Shown: positions 24,295 to 33,327 of the stretch, one piece after another
Position numbering within the stretch: the stretch's first letter is position 1
Layout: the number at the start of each line of letters is the position of its first letter
Assembly: GCA_002686265.1 (NCBI GenBank)
Contig: NZBA01000005.1
Location: 22,862 to 86,861, forward strand
Direction: 5' to 3'
Length of the DNA: 64,000 nucleotides
DNA from: Planctomycetota bacterium
Lineage (GTDB): Bacteria > Planctomycetota > UBA1135 > GCA-002686595
Position numbers and translations under genes: made by a program
Notes under the pieces: model-generated
What the model saw: the letters and a program-made list of their open reading frames with translations, nothing else
What the model was told of the DNA's origin: nothing
The model's database searches: none

Positions 24295-26706
24295 ATGGCC
24301 AGGACGCGGATCCTCGTAAACGCCTTGCGCATCCTCCCTGGGGGCGTGGACATCTACCGCGACGAGCTCCTCGCCGGACTCGCTGGACGCTCCGACGTGG
24401 ACCTGCTCGTGGCTTCGCGCGAGGAGTGGGCCGAGGACTCCCGCGCCCTCGGCGCGAGCGTCTGGTCGGTCAAGATGGCCCGCCCGCCCCTGGACAAGCT
24501 CCAGGAGCCCGTCCGGCTCGCTCGCTTGTGCCGCAGCCTCGAACCCGACCTGCTCCACACTCCCGCGAACCTGTTTCTGGGCGAAATCGCCTGCCCCCTC
24601 GTCGTCACCCTGCACGACCTCGGCTACCGCCACCTCTCACTGGGCAAGCTGGCCAGCGCCTACCGCGACCGCTCGACCGCCTCGATGGTGGGCCGGGCGG
24701 CGGCGGTGATCTCGGTCAGCGAGCACACCGCCGAGCAGGTTCGGCTCCATCACCCCCCGGCGGCGGGGAAGCTCCACGTCGTGCGCAACGGCTACCGCGG
24801 TCCCGCCGAGCTGCCGCCGATCCGCTCCCACCGCCCCGACACGCCCTACCTCCTGGCCTTCGCCCATTGGCCCCACAAGAACCCCGCCGACGCCGTGCGC
24901 GCGCTGGGCCTGCTCGCTGTGAGGCACCCCGACCTCGAGCTGCGCCTGATCGGCGCGCACCCCGAGGCCCTCGCGGCGGCGCGCCCCGCGGCGCGGGAGG
25001 AGGGGGTCGAGGGAGCCCTGCGGACTCCGGGCGTGGTCACCGACGAGGAGCTCTGGGAGCTCTACACGGGCGCCGAGGCGCTGCTCTTCCTCTCGGAGTA
25101 CGAGGGCAGCGGCCTGCCCGTGTTGGAGGCCATGGCCTTGGGCTGTCCGGTAGTCGTGAGCGACCGCGGCGCCCTGCCCGAGACGGCCGCGGGCCACGCG
25201 GACGTCGTGGCCTTCGGCGACACGGAGGCGGCCGCCGACGCCGTCGCCCGACGCATGGCCGATCCCGTGGCATCGCGCGGCCGCCTGCTCGCCGCCCGCG
25301 AGCATGTCTCGCGCTTCACCTGGGCGCGCTGCATCGAGGAGACGATGGCCGTCTACCGGCAGGTCACGGCCCCAATCGGCGTCCAGCGCGGCGAGCGCGC
25401 TCCCGCCGAGCAGGGCTGGGTGGATCCCGCCTGGGCCTGGCCCGCGGACGTGCGCGCGATGCTGGACGAGTTGCGGGAGGCCTGCGACCACGACTCCCTG
25501 CGCAGCGCCCTGGTGACCGGGAGCGCTGCCCGCGGGGAGCTCGCGGTCGAGCAGGGCGCGGAGGGAACGCTCCTGCGCAGCGACGTCGAGCTCTACCTCG
25601 TGGCGGACGACGCAGAGCGCGCCCGCGCCGCCCTCGACCCCGCCTTGGCCGCCATCGAACGCCGCTACGTCGCGCGTTGGCCGCGCTTCCACGTGGACGT
25701 CTCGTACCTCAGGCCCGCGGACCTGCCGCGCCTGGAACCCTGGATCCGCCATTTCGAGCTGCAGCGCAACGCGCGCGTGCTGTGTGGAGAGGACCTGCGC
25801 CCGTCGCTCCCGGAGACGACCCTCGCGGATCTCGACTGGCGCGAGCTGAACGAGGTCTGCCTGTGGCGATCCCTCTCCTTGGTGCTCGGCCTGCCCGCGG
25901 CGTGGGTGCGCGGTGAAGAGGAGCTCGACCTCGAGCAGCGCCACGTCCTGGCCCGCAATCTGCTCGACGTCACTACCTGGGCATCTCCCGGCGGGGGGCG
26001 GATGTTGCCGTCGTTCGCCGAGCGTGTCGCCGCCTGGACCGCCGACGGTCCGCCGCGGGGGAGCGAGTCGCTGCGCCTGCCCTCCTCCGAGCTGCTCGCC
26101 GGCTGCGTTTCCTGTCGCAGTGACAGCGCCCGTCTGCCCGATGGCGAGCACCTGTTCGCCGCGGCTCTGGCCGCCTGGGAGGACGTGTGGGCCGTCGTCA
26201 GCGGCGAGGAGGAGTCGACTCATCCCGGCGGGGGCTTGGGCCTGCGGCGCCTGGACGTCGCCCGCCGTCTGCGGGCCGCCGGGCGCGTTCGGTCCCTGGG
26301 CGGCTCGGCCGCCGCCGAGGTACTCTCGGCGGGCCCCTTTCAGCCCGCGGCCCGCTGTGCCCTGGACTTGGCGCGGGCGGCGGAACGGTTGCGCGGAGGC
26401 AGCGACGCAGGGGAGCCGCTGGCGGCCGCGGCGCGTCTTCTGGGAGAGCCGGTGTGGGAGCGAGACACAGCTTCCTTCGTTGCGAGCACGAGCAAGAGCG
26501 TGAACGCGGGCGCGGGCGCCGGCCTCGGAGCCAGGGGCGCGGGGAGCCCGAGCGCGGGCCAAGGCGCGGACGGCGACACCCGCGAGCCCGCGACCGCGGC
26601 GGACCGCTGGTGCGGCTTGCGTCGCCGGCTCGCGCGCCTGGTCGAGCTGGCCCTGGCCCAGCCCCGCTGGAGTAGGTTGATCCCGAAAGGAGACCGTCAA
26701 CAGTGA
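24295..26706 (+). CDS. GT4 glycosyltransferase fused to a nucleotidyltransferase-like domain
   Basis: An 803-residue two-part protein. Residues 1-~365 are a GT4 glycosyltransferase (LRILPGGVDIYRDEL near 10, TPANLFLGEIACPLV near 87, SVSEHTAEQV near 140, EYEGSGLPVLEAMALG near 265). After a linker, residues ~400-490 form a nucleotidyltransferase-like fold: LVTGSAARGE near 405, SDVELYLV near 428 with the acidic pair, and FHVDVSYL near 465 with the third carboxylate. The rest is helical and Ala/Leu-rich, with a Ser/Gly/Ala low-complexity stretch near 725-760. The start is 8 bp after the radical SAM stop, and the stop overlaps the next start as GTGA. All three catalytic acids appear present, so both activities may be real. 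Target unknown. Confidence 0.78.
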   Translation: MARTRILVNALRILPGGVDIYRDELLAGLAGRSDVDLLVASREEWAEDSRALGASVWSVKMARPPLDKLQEPVRLARLCRSLEPDLLHTPANLFLGEIACPLVVTLHDLGYRHLSLGKLASAYRDRSTASMVGRAAAVISVSEHTAEQVRLHHPPAAGKLHVVRNGYRGPAELPPIRSHRPDTPYLLAFAHWPHKNPADAVRALGLLAVRHPDLELRLIGAHPEALAAARPAAREEGVEGALRTPGVVTDEELWELYTGAEALLFLSEYEGSGLPVLEAMALGCPVVVSDRGALPETAAGHADVVAFGDTEAAADAVARRMADPVASRGRLLAAREHVSRFTWARCIEETMAVYRQVTAPIGVQRGERAPAEQGWVDPAWAWPADVRAMLDELREACDHDSLRSALVTGSAARGELAVEQGAEGTLLRSDVELYLVADDAERARAALDPALAAIERRYVARWPRFHVDVSYLRPADLPRLEPWIRHFELQRNARVLCGEDLRPSLPETTLADLDWRELNEVCLWRSLSLVLGLPAAWVRGEEELDLEQRHVLARNLLDVTTWASPGGGRMLPSFAERVAAWTADGPPRGSESLRLPSSELLAGCVSCRSDSARLPDGEHLFAAALAAWEDVWAVVSGEEESTHPGGGLGLRRLDVARRLRAAGRVRSLGGSAAAEVLSAGPFQPAARCALDLARAAERLRGGSDAGEPLAAAARLLGEPVWERDTASFVASTSKSVNAGAGAGLGARGAGSPSAGQGADGDTREPATAADRWCGLRRRLARLVELALAQPRWSRLIPKGDRQQ

Positions 26707-27833
26707 GCGATCGTGTCCTGGTCTTCATCGACGCCCTGCCCTACGGCGAGTGCGAGCGAGTTCGCGAGGCCGTGGGGGCCCTGCGCTTCGCCAGACCTGT
26801 GCAGCCGGGCTTTGGCTACAGCGTCAACGTCAAGTCCGAGCTCTTCGCCGGCCTCAGCCCCGACGACGCGGGCTTTCTGAACGAGTGGACCCACCGCCCC
26901 GACGCGGGCTTCTTGCGTCTGCCCTTCGCACGGCTCCTCGAGCGCCTGGCCCCCGGCGGGAGTCTGCCCGGTCGCGTCCTGCGTCGAGTCCTCGGCCGCG
27001 CCTCGGGCGAGAACCTGCGCAACATTCCCCTGCATTTGCTCGCGCACCTCGATCGCTGGGGAGAGAACGCCTATGAGCGCGGGTACTCGCACCCCAACCT
27101 GTTCACCGAGCTGGGCGTCGAGCGGTTTCTGTACTCCGAGCACGGCGGGGACGAGGGGGCCTTGGGAGCCCTGCTCGCGCACCTCGCCGTGGCTCCTCCG
27201 GGCGCGCGGGCGTTTCTGGCGAACGCGCACCTCGACCACGTGATGCACGCCGACGGACTGGACACGCCGGCCTTCGAGGCTGCCCTGGAGGAGGTGTCAC
27301 GCAGCCTGCGGGCGATTTGGGCCGCACTGGAGGAGCGCGGGAACGACCCGGCCCTGTGCGTGGTTTCCGACCACGGCATGGCCGCGGTCGAGCGCACGGT
27401 CGAGGTCGATTTGGAGCGCGCGTTCTCTGGCGCGGGCCGCCGCTTCGGGTACTTCGTCGACGCGACGATGCTGCGCGTCTGGTGTGACGAGGCGGCCCTG
27501 CTCGGCGAGCTGCGGGGTCACCTCGAGTTCCTCGACCTGCCCGGGCGCATCCTCGCGCCGCAAGAGCGCCGGCGTTGGGGAGTCTCGAGCGAGGAGTTCG
27601 GCGACCTGTTGCTCCTGCTCGACGAGGGCGTGATGTTCGCGCCCAGCTTCATGGGGCGCGCCGCGGCGGCGGCCATGCACGGCTACCTGCCGTCCCTGGC
27701 GAGCCAGGAGGGCCTGCTCTGCGGAAGCGAGCCCCTGGCGGTGAGCGGGGCGGAGGGGGCCCTCGAGGCTCTCGCCGTCCACTCCGCCCTGCGCGCTCAC
27801 TTCGAGGGCGCGGCGGCGGATCCGTCTCGCTGA
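26703..27833 (+). CDS. Alkaline-phosphatase-superfamily protein (type I phosphodiesterase-like)
   Basis: A 376-residue metal-dependent phospho-transferase-type hydrolase without signal peptide. Motifs of the type I phosphodiesterase/nucleotide-pyrophosphatase branch are visible: VFIDALPY at the N-terminus (metal Asp), GFGYSVNVKSELFAG near 40 in the place of the nucleophile loop, NAHLDHVMH near 178 (Asp/His), VSDHGM near 222 (Asp/His) and MHGYLPS near 325. Its GTG start overlaps the preceding gene. Cytoplasmic location and position directly after the glycosyltransferase-nucleotidyltransferase gene suggest that it acts on a phosphate-linked sugar intermediate or reverses a nucleotidyl modification; this is inference. 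Confidence 0.78.
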   Translation: MSDRVLVFIDALPYGECERVREAVGALRFARPVQPGFGYSVNVKSELFAGLSPDDAGFLNEWTHRPDAGFLRLPFARLLERLAPGGSLPGRVLRRVLGRASGENLRNIPLHLLAHLDRWGENAYERGYSHPNLFTELGVERFLYSEHGGDEGALGALLAHLAVAPPGARAFLANAHLDHVMHADGLDTPAFEAALEEVSRSLRAIWAALEERGNDPALCVVSDHGMAAVERTVEVDLERAFSGAGRRFGYFVDATMLRVWCDEAALLGELRGHLEFLDLPGRILAPQERRRWGVSSEEFGDLLLLLDEGVMFAPSFMGRAAAAAMHGYLPSLASQEGLLCGSEPLAVSGAEGALEALAVHSALRAHFEGAAADPSR

Positions 27834-27908
27834 TTCTCCGGCGCGGACCCCCTTGGCGCGGTAGGTTTCTACTGGGCGAGAATCCAGCTCGGGCCCACCG
27901 CCGCTTCC

Positions 27909-28742
27909 ATGATTCAGCGATCCAAGATGCGAACAGAGCGCAGGCTGTCCCCCCCAGTACGGAGCGGATCCGAGCGCGGCGTGGAGGGCGAGCGTCCCGG
28001 CGGGCCGGTCGTCGGACAGATCCGCCCCTTGATGCCCGTGTCCCCCGAGGACGCGGCCGCGGACTGGACCCGGCTGGCGGCGGAGAACACGGCCTACCGC
28101 CGCTGGGGCGCGCGCCTGTTCGATACTGGCTTGGCGCTCGCCCTCCTTCCGGCCGCCGCGCTCTTCTTCCTGCTCGCGGCCCTGATCAACGCCTTCGTCT
28201 TCCAGGATCCGCGCAAGGTCCTCTACCGCCAGCGACGCATCGGCCGCCACGGCGTCGCCTTCACGACCCTGAAACTCCGCACCCTCGTCCCCAATGAGGA
28301 GGACGACTTCTCCGGCTGGCTGGGAGGGCAGGACCGCCAGCGCGTGACGGCCTTCGGGCGCTGGCTGCGCGCCTCACACCTCGACGAGCTTCCGCAGCTG
28401 GTGAACATCTTGCGGGGCGAGATGGCCTTCGTCGGCCCGCGTCCCGAGATGACCGAAGTCCACGCCTGGGCGGCAGAGCGCGTGGACCGGTTCCATCGCC
28501 GCCTGGCCGTCCGGCCCGGGCTGACCGGGGGCGCGCAGGTTAACTTGGGCTACGCCGAGGGAGAGGTCGCCGCCTACCGCGAGAAGCTGGCGGCGGACCT
28601 GCGCTGGATACGCTCGCGCAATCTGGCGACGGACCTTCGGATCATGGCCAGGACCCTCCCGTGGGTGCTGGCGGCCCGCGGCGACTCCCCGCAGGTGGAA
28701 GCGCGGGCCGACGGTGGGAGCCAGGAGTTCTCGGGGGCCTGA
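27909..28742 (+). CDS. Initiating sugar-phosphate transferase (WcaJ/Bac_transf type)
   Basis: A 277-residue monotopic polyprenyl-phosphate sugar-1-phosphate transferase that should start assembly of the repeat unit on undecaprenyl phosphate. One hydrophobic segment (about residues 72-98) precedes the catalytic domain: KVLYRQRRIGRHG near 105, TLKLRT near 120, RWLRASHLDELPQLVNILRGEMAFVGPRP near 153-181 with the Asp-Glu catalytic pair, and RPGLTGGAQVN near 203. The N-terminal ~40 residues are variable, and ATG 28032 is an alternative start. It is followed by a terminator-like hairpin. Confidence 0.88.
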   Translation: MIQRSKMRTERRLSPPVRSGSERGVEGERPGGPVVGQIRPLMPVSPEDAAADWTRLAAENTAYRRWGARLFDTGLALALLPAAALFFLLAALINAFVFQDPRKVLYRQRRIGRHGVAFTTLKLRTLVPNEEDDFSGWLGGQDRQRVTAFGRWLRASHLDELPQLVNILRGEMAFVGPRPEMTEVHAWAAERVDRFHRRLAVRPGLTGGAQVNLGYAEGEVAAYREKLAADLRWIRSRNLATDLRIMARTLPWVLAARGDSPQVEARADGGSQEFSGA

Positions 28743-28751
28743 GCGTGGCGG

Positions 28752-28785
28752 GCGAAAACCCGCATCCCGAGGGCGGTTTTTTCGC
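28752..28785 (+). terminator. Intrinsic terminator after the sugar-phosphate transferase gene
   Basis: GCGAAAACCCGC and GCGGTTTTTTCGC form a hairpin with slight internal mismatch and an A/T-rich base. The six-T run on the plus strand ends transcription; the matching A run could serve the opposite strand too. Confidence 0.6.
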
Positions 28786-28810
28786 GCCTCGGCGCTCCGA
28801 GGGGGCTTCA

Positions 28811-29587
28811 ATGGCGCGGTGCACCTCGCCCGCCCCCGGAGGGGTCCTCTTCGTCGAGCCCATGACGCACGAGTCCAACCGCCTTCGCGCCTCCCGACTG
28901 CCGGCGCGCCTCGCCCTCTGCCTGCTGGCTCTGGCGGCCTGCGCGTCGCCTCCCCCGCCGCGGGCCACGACCGACCTCGACACGCGCAGTCGCACGGTTT
29001 CCTGGTCGCCCCTGACCCTTGGCCCCAACGACGTCGTGCGTGTGGAAGTTCACCGACGCCCGGAGGTCTCGACGCCGCCCGACGGCGTGCGGATCGCCGC
29101 CGACGGCACCATCCGGCTGCCGCTGATCGGCGCGGTCAACCTGATGGGGCGCACGGTCGGCGAGGCCACCGACTTGCTCGAGGAAGCCCTCGCCGTCTAC
29201 TTCCGCCACCCCTCCGCGATCGTCTCCGTGGTTGAGCACGGATCGAAGCGGTTCTACGTCACCGGCCAGGTGCGTGCTCCGGGCCCGAAGGTCATGGACC
29301 GGCCGCTGACTCTCTTGGAGGGGCTCTCCTACGGCGGCGAGGTGCTCTCCGGTGCGGATCGCGCGGACGTCGTCGTCTTGCGCCGTCACGGCGAGGAGGT
29401 GGAGGTGATTCCCTTCGACACCCTCACGCCCGGCGCCGACGCCCTGGTACAGCTCCTGCCCGACGATGTGATCTTCGTCCCGCTCTCGCGCACCGGCCGC
29501 TTCAGCGAGGACGTCCTGCCCGTCTTGCAGGGGGTCGGATTCACCGCCTCTCAGCTGACGACCCTGGACGTGCTCGTCTTCGATTGA
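28811..29587 (+). CDS. Polysaccharide export lipoprotein (Wza-like)
   Basis: An outer-membrane export protein. The ATG at 28811 has a strong ribosome site (GAGGGGG, 5 bp upstream), but the ATG at 28862 gives a more normal lipoprotein signal ending in the lipobox LAAC; both read the same frame. The mature protein has the polysaccharide export (Poly_export) domain starting LGPNDVVRVEVHRRPEV, with RIAADGTIRLPLIGAV, and an SLBB-type segment FYVTGQVRAPGPKVM. It is shorter than Wza and lacks the C-terminal amphipathic helix that forms the outer-membrane barrel of E. coli Wza, so pore formation may differ. It forms a pair with the Wzc-like gene 8 bp downstream. Confidence 0.87.
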   Translation: MARCTSPAPGGVLFVEPMTHESNRLRASRLPARLALCLLALAACASPPPPRATTDLDTRSRTVSWSPLTLGPNDVVRVEVHRRPEVSTPPDGVRIAADGTIRLPLIGAVNLMGRTVGEATDLLEEALAVYFRHPSAIVSVVEHGSKRFYVTGQVRAPGPKVMDRPLTLLEGLSYGGEVLSGADRADVVVLRRHGEEVEVIPFDTLTPGADALVQLLPDDVIFVPLSRTGRFSEDVLPVLQGVGFTASQLTTLDVLVFD

Positions 29588-29594
29588 GCTTCCC

Positions 29595-32339
29595 GTGGTT
29601 TCTCCTCCCGCAGAACGAGGACCGACGGCCGAGGAGTCGCCCCTAGGGCTCTCCGAGCTGGCCGGCGTCCTCAACCGCAGCCGCTGGAGCATCCTGGCGA
29701 CGGGATTGCTCACGCTCCTGATCGCGACCGGCGTGCTCGCGACGAGCGAGCCGCTCTACCGCGCGTCGGCCACTCTGGTGCTCGAGGCGGCGCGTCCGTC
29801 GGGGAACCAGAGCGATCCGCTTCCAGGCCTCGAGACGGCGCCGCGCGTCGAGGACGAGCTCTCCGTGTTGCTCTCGCGCCCCCTGGCGAGCATGACGGCC
29901 AGCGCTCCCGCGGACCCGTCCTTGCCCGAGGTTCTCTTCCGCCCGACCGAACCCGATCAGCTGCGCCTTGGGGAGGTGACGCGGCTCGGCTTGGAGGCGC
30001 TCGTCGAGCCCTACGATCTGTGCGTCCTGCCCGGCATCCGGCGCCGAATCTCCGGCGAAGCCCTGCCGCCGCATCGCCTCTACGCCACGGTGCGCTCGGC
30101 GGACGCGGATTCGCCCGGCAGCGTGCGCGTGCGCTTCGTCTCCGAAGACGAGGTGGAATTCTCCACCCCCGGCCCCCTGCGCATGTGGCACGCCGACGTG
30201 AAACCCTCGGTTGCCTATGCCTTCGGCGAGCCGGTCGCCTACCGCGGGCTCGTGCTCGAGTTGGGCGCGGTGGGCGAGTACGTGGGCAAGTCGTATCTCG
30301 TGCGGCGCTCGGGGAGCCAGACGGCGGTCAACGGCCTGATGGCCCGCACTACCGCCCGGGAGGTGCGCAGGGAATCGCGGGCCATCGAGCTCACGGTCAC
30401 CGACTGTGACCCGCGGCGCGCCGCGGAGAGCGCCAATGCGCTGTGTCGCAACTACTTGATCCGCAGCATCGAGCTGGGGCGCCGGCGGGCCGGCTTGTCC
30501 CTGGCGTTCCTCGATGAACGTATCCAGACCCAGCGTGAGGAGCTCGCGCGGGCCGAGGAGGAGATCGTGGCGCTTCGGGCGCGCCATCCCGAGACGATCG
30601 ACGTCACCGCTTCAGCGGCCGCGAGCATCGCGAGCATCTCCGCCTTCGAGGTCGAGCGTGCGCGGACCCAGCTGGATGCGGGCGCCCTCGGTCTGGCGAT
30701 CGAGCAGCTGGATGCGGGCGATCGCGGAGCTCTGGCGCGGCTAGACCGCAAGTTGCCCGACCTCGTTTCGCTCACCTACATCGACGAGATCGGCCGTCTG
30801 TCCGCCGAGCGGCTGCAGCTCGACCGGGCCGACGCGGGCCGCTACCAGGGGAAGCTGCAGGACGAGGTAACGCGCCTGCGGAATCTGGTCGACGAAGCCG
30901 CTCTGCTCGAGGACGGCGTGTGGCGTGCGGTGGAGGGGTTCGCCGCCGGGGGAATCGCGGCCGCCGCGGGGCTCGACACCGCCGTCTTGGATGCCCTGGG
31001 TGATCCGGGGACCGTCACCCTGCTCGCCCGTTTGGCACAGGCCGACGCCGAGCTCGCCGCCCTCTCGGGCGAGCTCACCGAACAGCCCCCGCGCACCCTG
31101 GAGCTCGCCGAGGGCAGGGCCGAGCTGGTCCGGCGGCTCTCCGCCGAGCTGCGCTCCCTGCACGCCGGCCTCGGGCGCAACACGGCCAACTACCGCTCTT
31201 TGCTGGGCGCCTACGAGGGGATGCTCGAGGCCTTGCCGGGCAAGGAGCGCGAGGCGATCGACGCGGCTCTGGCGGGCCTCGTCTCACGCGTGCGCGGGAA
31301 CCTGGCCAGTCAGCGAGAGGGGACCTTGGCGCGCGAGCGGGCCCTCGACCTGCGCATCGCGGCGTTGGAGGCCGATCTGGGCAACCTGCCTGTCCACGAG
31401 CGAGAGCTGGCGGACCCCCTTCGGCGCCAGCGCACTCACACCGAGCTCCTGGCTTTCCTCGCCGGTGCGCGCGAGGAGGCGGACCTGGCCCTCGCGGCCG
31501 CCGTGCCGACCGCCGTCCTGGTCAGCCCTGCGATGCCCCCCCAGGACCGCCGCTCCCCGCGCGTCGGTTTGACCTTGGCCTTCAGCCTTCTCCTGGGTCT
31601 GTTCCTCGGAGCGGGCCTGGCCTTTGCTCGGGCGAGCTTGCGGAGTGTCGTGGGAGACTCCGAGTCGGCCGAGCTCGCCACGGGCCTGTCTTGTCTGGGG
31701 ACTCTGCCCCCCGCGAGCGCGAGAGCCGGCGCGGCCTTGCCCACACCGGCGACGATCCTCGCCAGTCCGGCGGTTTCCGCCTTGCGCGTCATCCAGGCCA
31801 ACCTGCGCCACGGCCTGGAAAGCGGGGACGCGGTTCACAGCTTGGCGGTGGCCTCCTGCACCCCCGGTTCCGCTCGCAGCTTGGCCTGCTTGGGTCTCGC
31901 GTCGGTGTTTGCCGGTCGGGACTCACGCGTGCTGCTCGTGGACGCCGACTCCGAGGGAGCGCGCTTGCAGCGTTGCGCCGGCGTCGAAGCGAGACCCGGT
32001 TTGGAGGAAGTCCTGCGCGGGGAGGACTCCTGGCGCGAGTGCGTGCACGCGACCGACTGCGAGGGTCTCGACCTGCTCTGTGTCGGTCGAGGTGGGGCTC
32101 TGCCGGCGGCCGAGGCTCTGCGCGCCCTGCTCGATGAGCTCGCGGAGCGCTACGACCTGGTCGTCTTCGATTTGCCGGCGCTCAGTACCTCCGCCCACGC
32201 CCACGCCCTCGGCGGGGTCTTCGACGCCTTGATCCTGACCGTGGTCGGCGGGGTTGTCGCTCCCCGCGACCTTGCCCTCGAGGTGCGCCGTCTCGAGGGC
32301 GCCGGGGTCCGCCTGGCCGGGCTGGTGTTCAGCGCCTAG
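29595..32339 (+). CDS. Polysaccharide co-polymerase (Wzc-like) with degenerate BY-kinase domain
   Basis: A 914-residue inner-membrane protein from a GTG start. It has an N-terminal Wzz-type segment with a membrane helix (residues 34-52), a long periplasmic part with coiled-coil stretches (about 310-620), a second membrane helix (657-680) and a cytoplasmic BY-kinase-like domain (720-914). The Walker A motif is altered, CTPGSARS near 754, where GEGKS/T is usual, so the ATP-binding Lys is Arg. Walker A' VLLVDADSEG (778) and Walker B YDLVVFDLPAL (853) remain. There is no C-terminal tyrosine cluster. Chain-length control is likely; kinase activity is doubtful. It overlaps the convergent epimerase gene by 11 bp. 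Confidence 0.87.
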   Translation: MVSPPAERGPTAEESPLGLSELAGVLNRSRWSILATGLLTLLIATGVLATSEPLYRASATLVLEAARPSGNQSDPLPGLETAPRVEDELSVLLSRPLASMTASAPADPSLPEVLFRPTEPDQLRLGEVTRLGLEALVEPYDLCVLPGIRRRISGEALPPHRLYATVRSADADSPGSVRVRFVSEDEVEFSTPGPLRMWHADVKPSVAYAFGEPVAYRGLVLELGAVGEYVGKSYLVRRSGSQTAVNGLMARTTAREVRRESRAIELTVTDCDPRRAAESANALCRNYLIRSIELGRRRAGLSLAFLDERIQTQREELARAEEEIVALRARHPETIDVTASAAASIASISAFEVERARTQLDAGALGLAIEQLDAGDRGALARLDRKLPDLVSLTYIDEIGRLSAERLQLDRADAGRYQGKLQDEVTRLRNLVDEAALLEDGVWRAVEGFAAGGIAAAAGLDTAVLDALGDPGTVTLLARLAQADAELAALSGELTEQPPRTLELAEGRAELVRRLSAELRSLHAGLGRNTANYRSLLGAYEGMLEALPGKEREAIDAALAGLVSRVRGNLASQREGTLARERALDLRIAALEADLGNLPVHERELADPLRRQRTHTELLAFLAGAREEADLALAAAVPTAVLVSPAMPPQDRRSPRVGLTLAFSLLLGLFLGAGLAFARASLRSVVGDSESAELATGLSCLGTLPPASARAGAALPTPATILASPAVSALRVIQANLRHGLESGDAVHSLAVASCTPGSARSLACLGLASVFAGRDSRVLLVDADSEGARLQRCAGVEARPGLEEVLRGEDSWRECVHATDCEGLDLLCVGRGGALPAAEALRALLDELAERYDLVVFDLPALSTSAHAHALGGVFDALILTVVGGVVAPRDLALEVRRLEGAGVRLAGLVFSA

Positions 32340-33327
32340 TCGGGGTGCCGGCGGCGGCGGCGATGACCTGCTCGCGGACCCAGGCGTAGGTGCTCTCCAG
32401 GCCCTTGCGCAGGGGCGTGGAGGGCTCCCAGTCCAGGAGGGAGCGGATCAGGGAGTTGTCGCTGTTGCGGCCCCAGACGCCCTTGGGCGTGTCGAGCAGG
32501 TGGACGCGTTCGAGCTTCACCCCGGCGATGTCCTCGATGAGGTCGGCTAGGCCGTTGATCGTGACGAGTTCGCTGGAGCCGAGGTTGAGGGGCTCGGTGA
32601 CGTCGGAGCGCATGATGCGTTCGATGCCGTCGATGCAGTCGTCGATGTAGGTGAAGCTGCGTGTCCGCGTCCCGTCGCCCCAGATCTCGATCGATCCTCC
32701 CTCGAAGGCGGTGGCTTCGGCGATCTTGCGGCACAGGGCGGCCGGGGCTTTCTCGCGGCCTCCGCGCCAGGTTCCGACGGGTCCGTAGACGTTGTGGAAG
32801 CGGGCGATGCGCGTTTCGAGGCCGAAGTCCTCGCGGAAGTGGCGGCACATGCGCTCGGAGAAGAGCTTCTCCCAGCCGTAGCCGTCCTCGGGCATCGCCG
32901 GGTAGGCGTCCGCCTCGCGCAGGGCCGTGACGTCGGGGCTGTCTTGTTTCTCGGCGTTGTAGACGCAGGCGCTCGATGAGTAGAAGAAGCGCTCGACCCC
33001 GGCCGCCGCCGCGGCTTGCAGCATGTGCGTCGTGATCAAGGAGCTCAACATGCACAGGCCCTTGTTGTTTTCGATGAAGCCCATGCCGCCCATGTCGGCG
33101 GCGAGGCAGTAGACCTCGCGCGCGCCGGCGCAGGCGCGCTCGCAGGCCTCCTTCAGGCGCAGATCGAGCTGGAGGTTCTCGGCTTTCTCGAAGACCTGTT
33201 CCCATTCGTCGAGGGGCTTGATGTCCACGCTGCGCACGGGACCGATCCCTCGCTCGAGCAGGGCTCCGGCCAGGTGTCCGCCGATGAAGCCGCCGCCTCC
33301 GGCGACTACGGTTGTCTCGTATCCCAT
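32329..33327 (-). CDS. GDP-mannose 3,5-epimerase-like NAD-dependent epimerase
   Basis: A 332-residue short-chain dehydrogenase/epimerase. It has the NAD motif GGGGFIGGHLAG at the N-terminus. Several stretches follow the plant GDP-mannose 3,5-epimerase closely: LAADMGGMGFIENN near 75, SSACVYN near 115 with the catalytic-position Cys, DGYGWEKL near 145 with Tyr-x3-Lys, FHNVYGPVGTWRGG and REKAPAALCRK near 175-195, and GRNSDN near 295. That enzyme makes GDP-L-galactose or GDP-L-gulose from GDP-D-mannose, so the polysaccharide may contain L-galactose or L-gulose. The ATG at 33327 is chosen as the only start before the NAD motif without a long unrelated extension. Confidence 0.85.
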   Translation of the reverse strand: MGYETTVVAGGGGFIGGHLAGALLERGIGPVRSVDIKPLDEWEQVFEKAENLQLDLRLKEACERACAGAREVYCLAADMGGMGFIENNKGLCMLSSLITTHMLQAAAAAGVERFFYSSSACVYNAEKQDSPDVTALREADAYPAMPEDGYGWEKLFSERMCRHFREDFGLETRIARFHNVYGPVGTWRGGREKAPAALCRKIAEATAFEGGSIEIWGDGTRTRSFTYIDDCIDGIERIMRSDVTEPLNLGSSELVTINGLADLIEDIAGVKLERVHLLDTPKGVWGRNSDNSLIRSLLDWEPSTPLRKGLESTYAWVREQVIAAAAGTPTRR

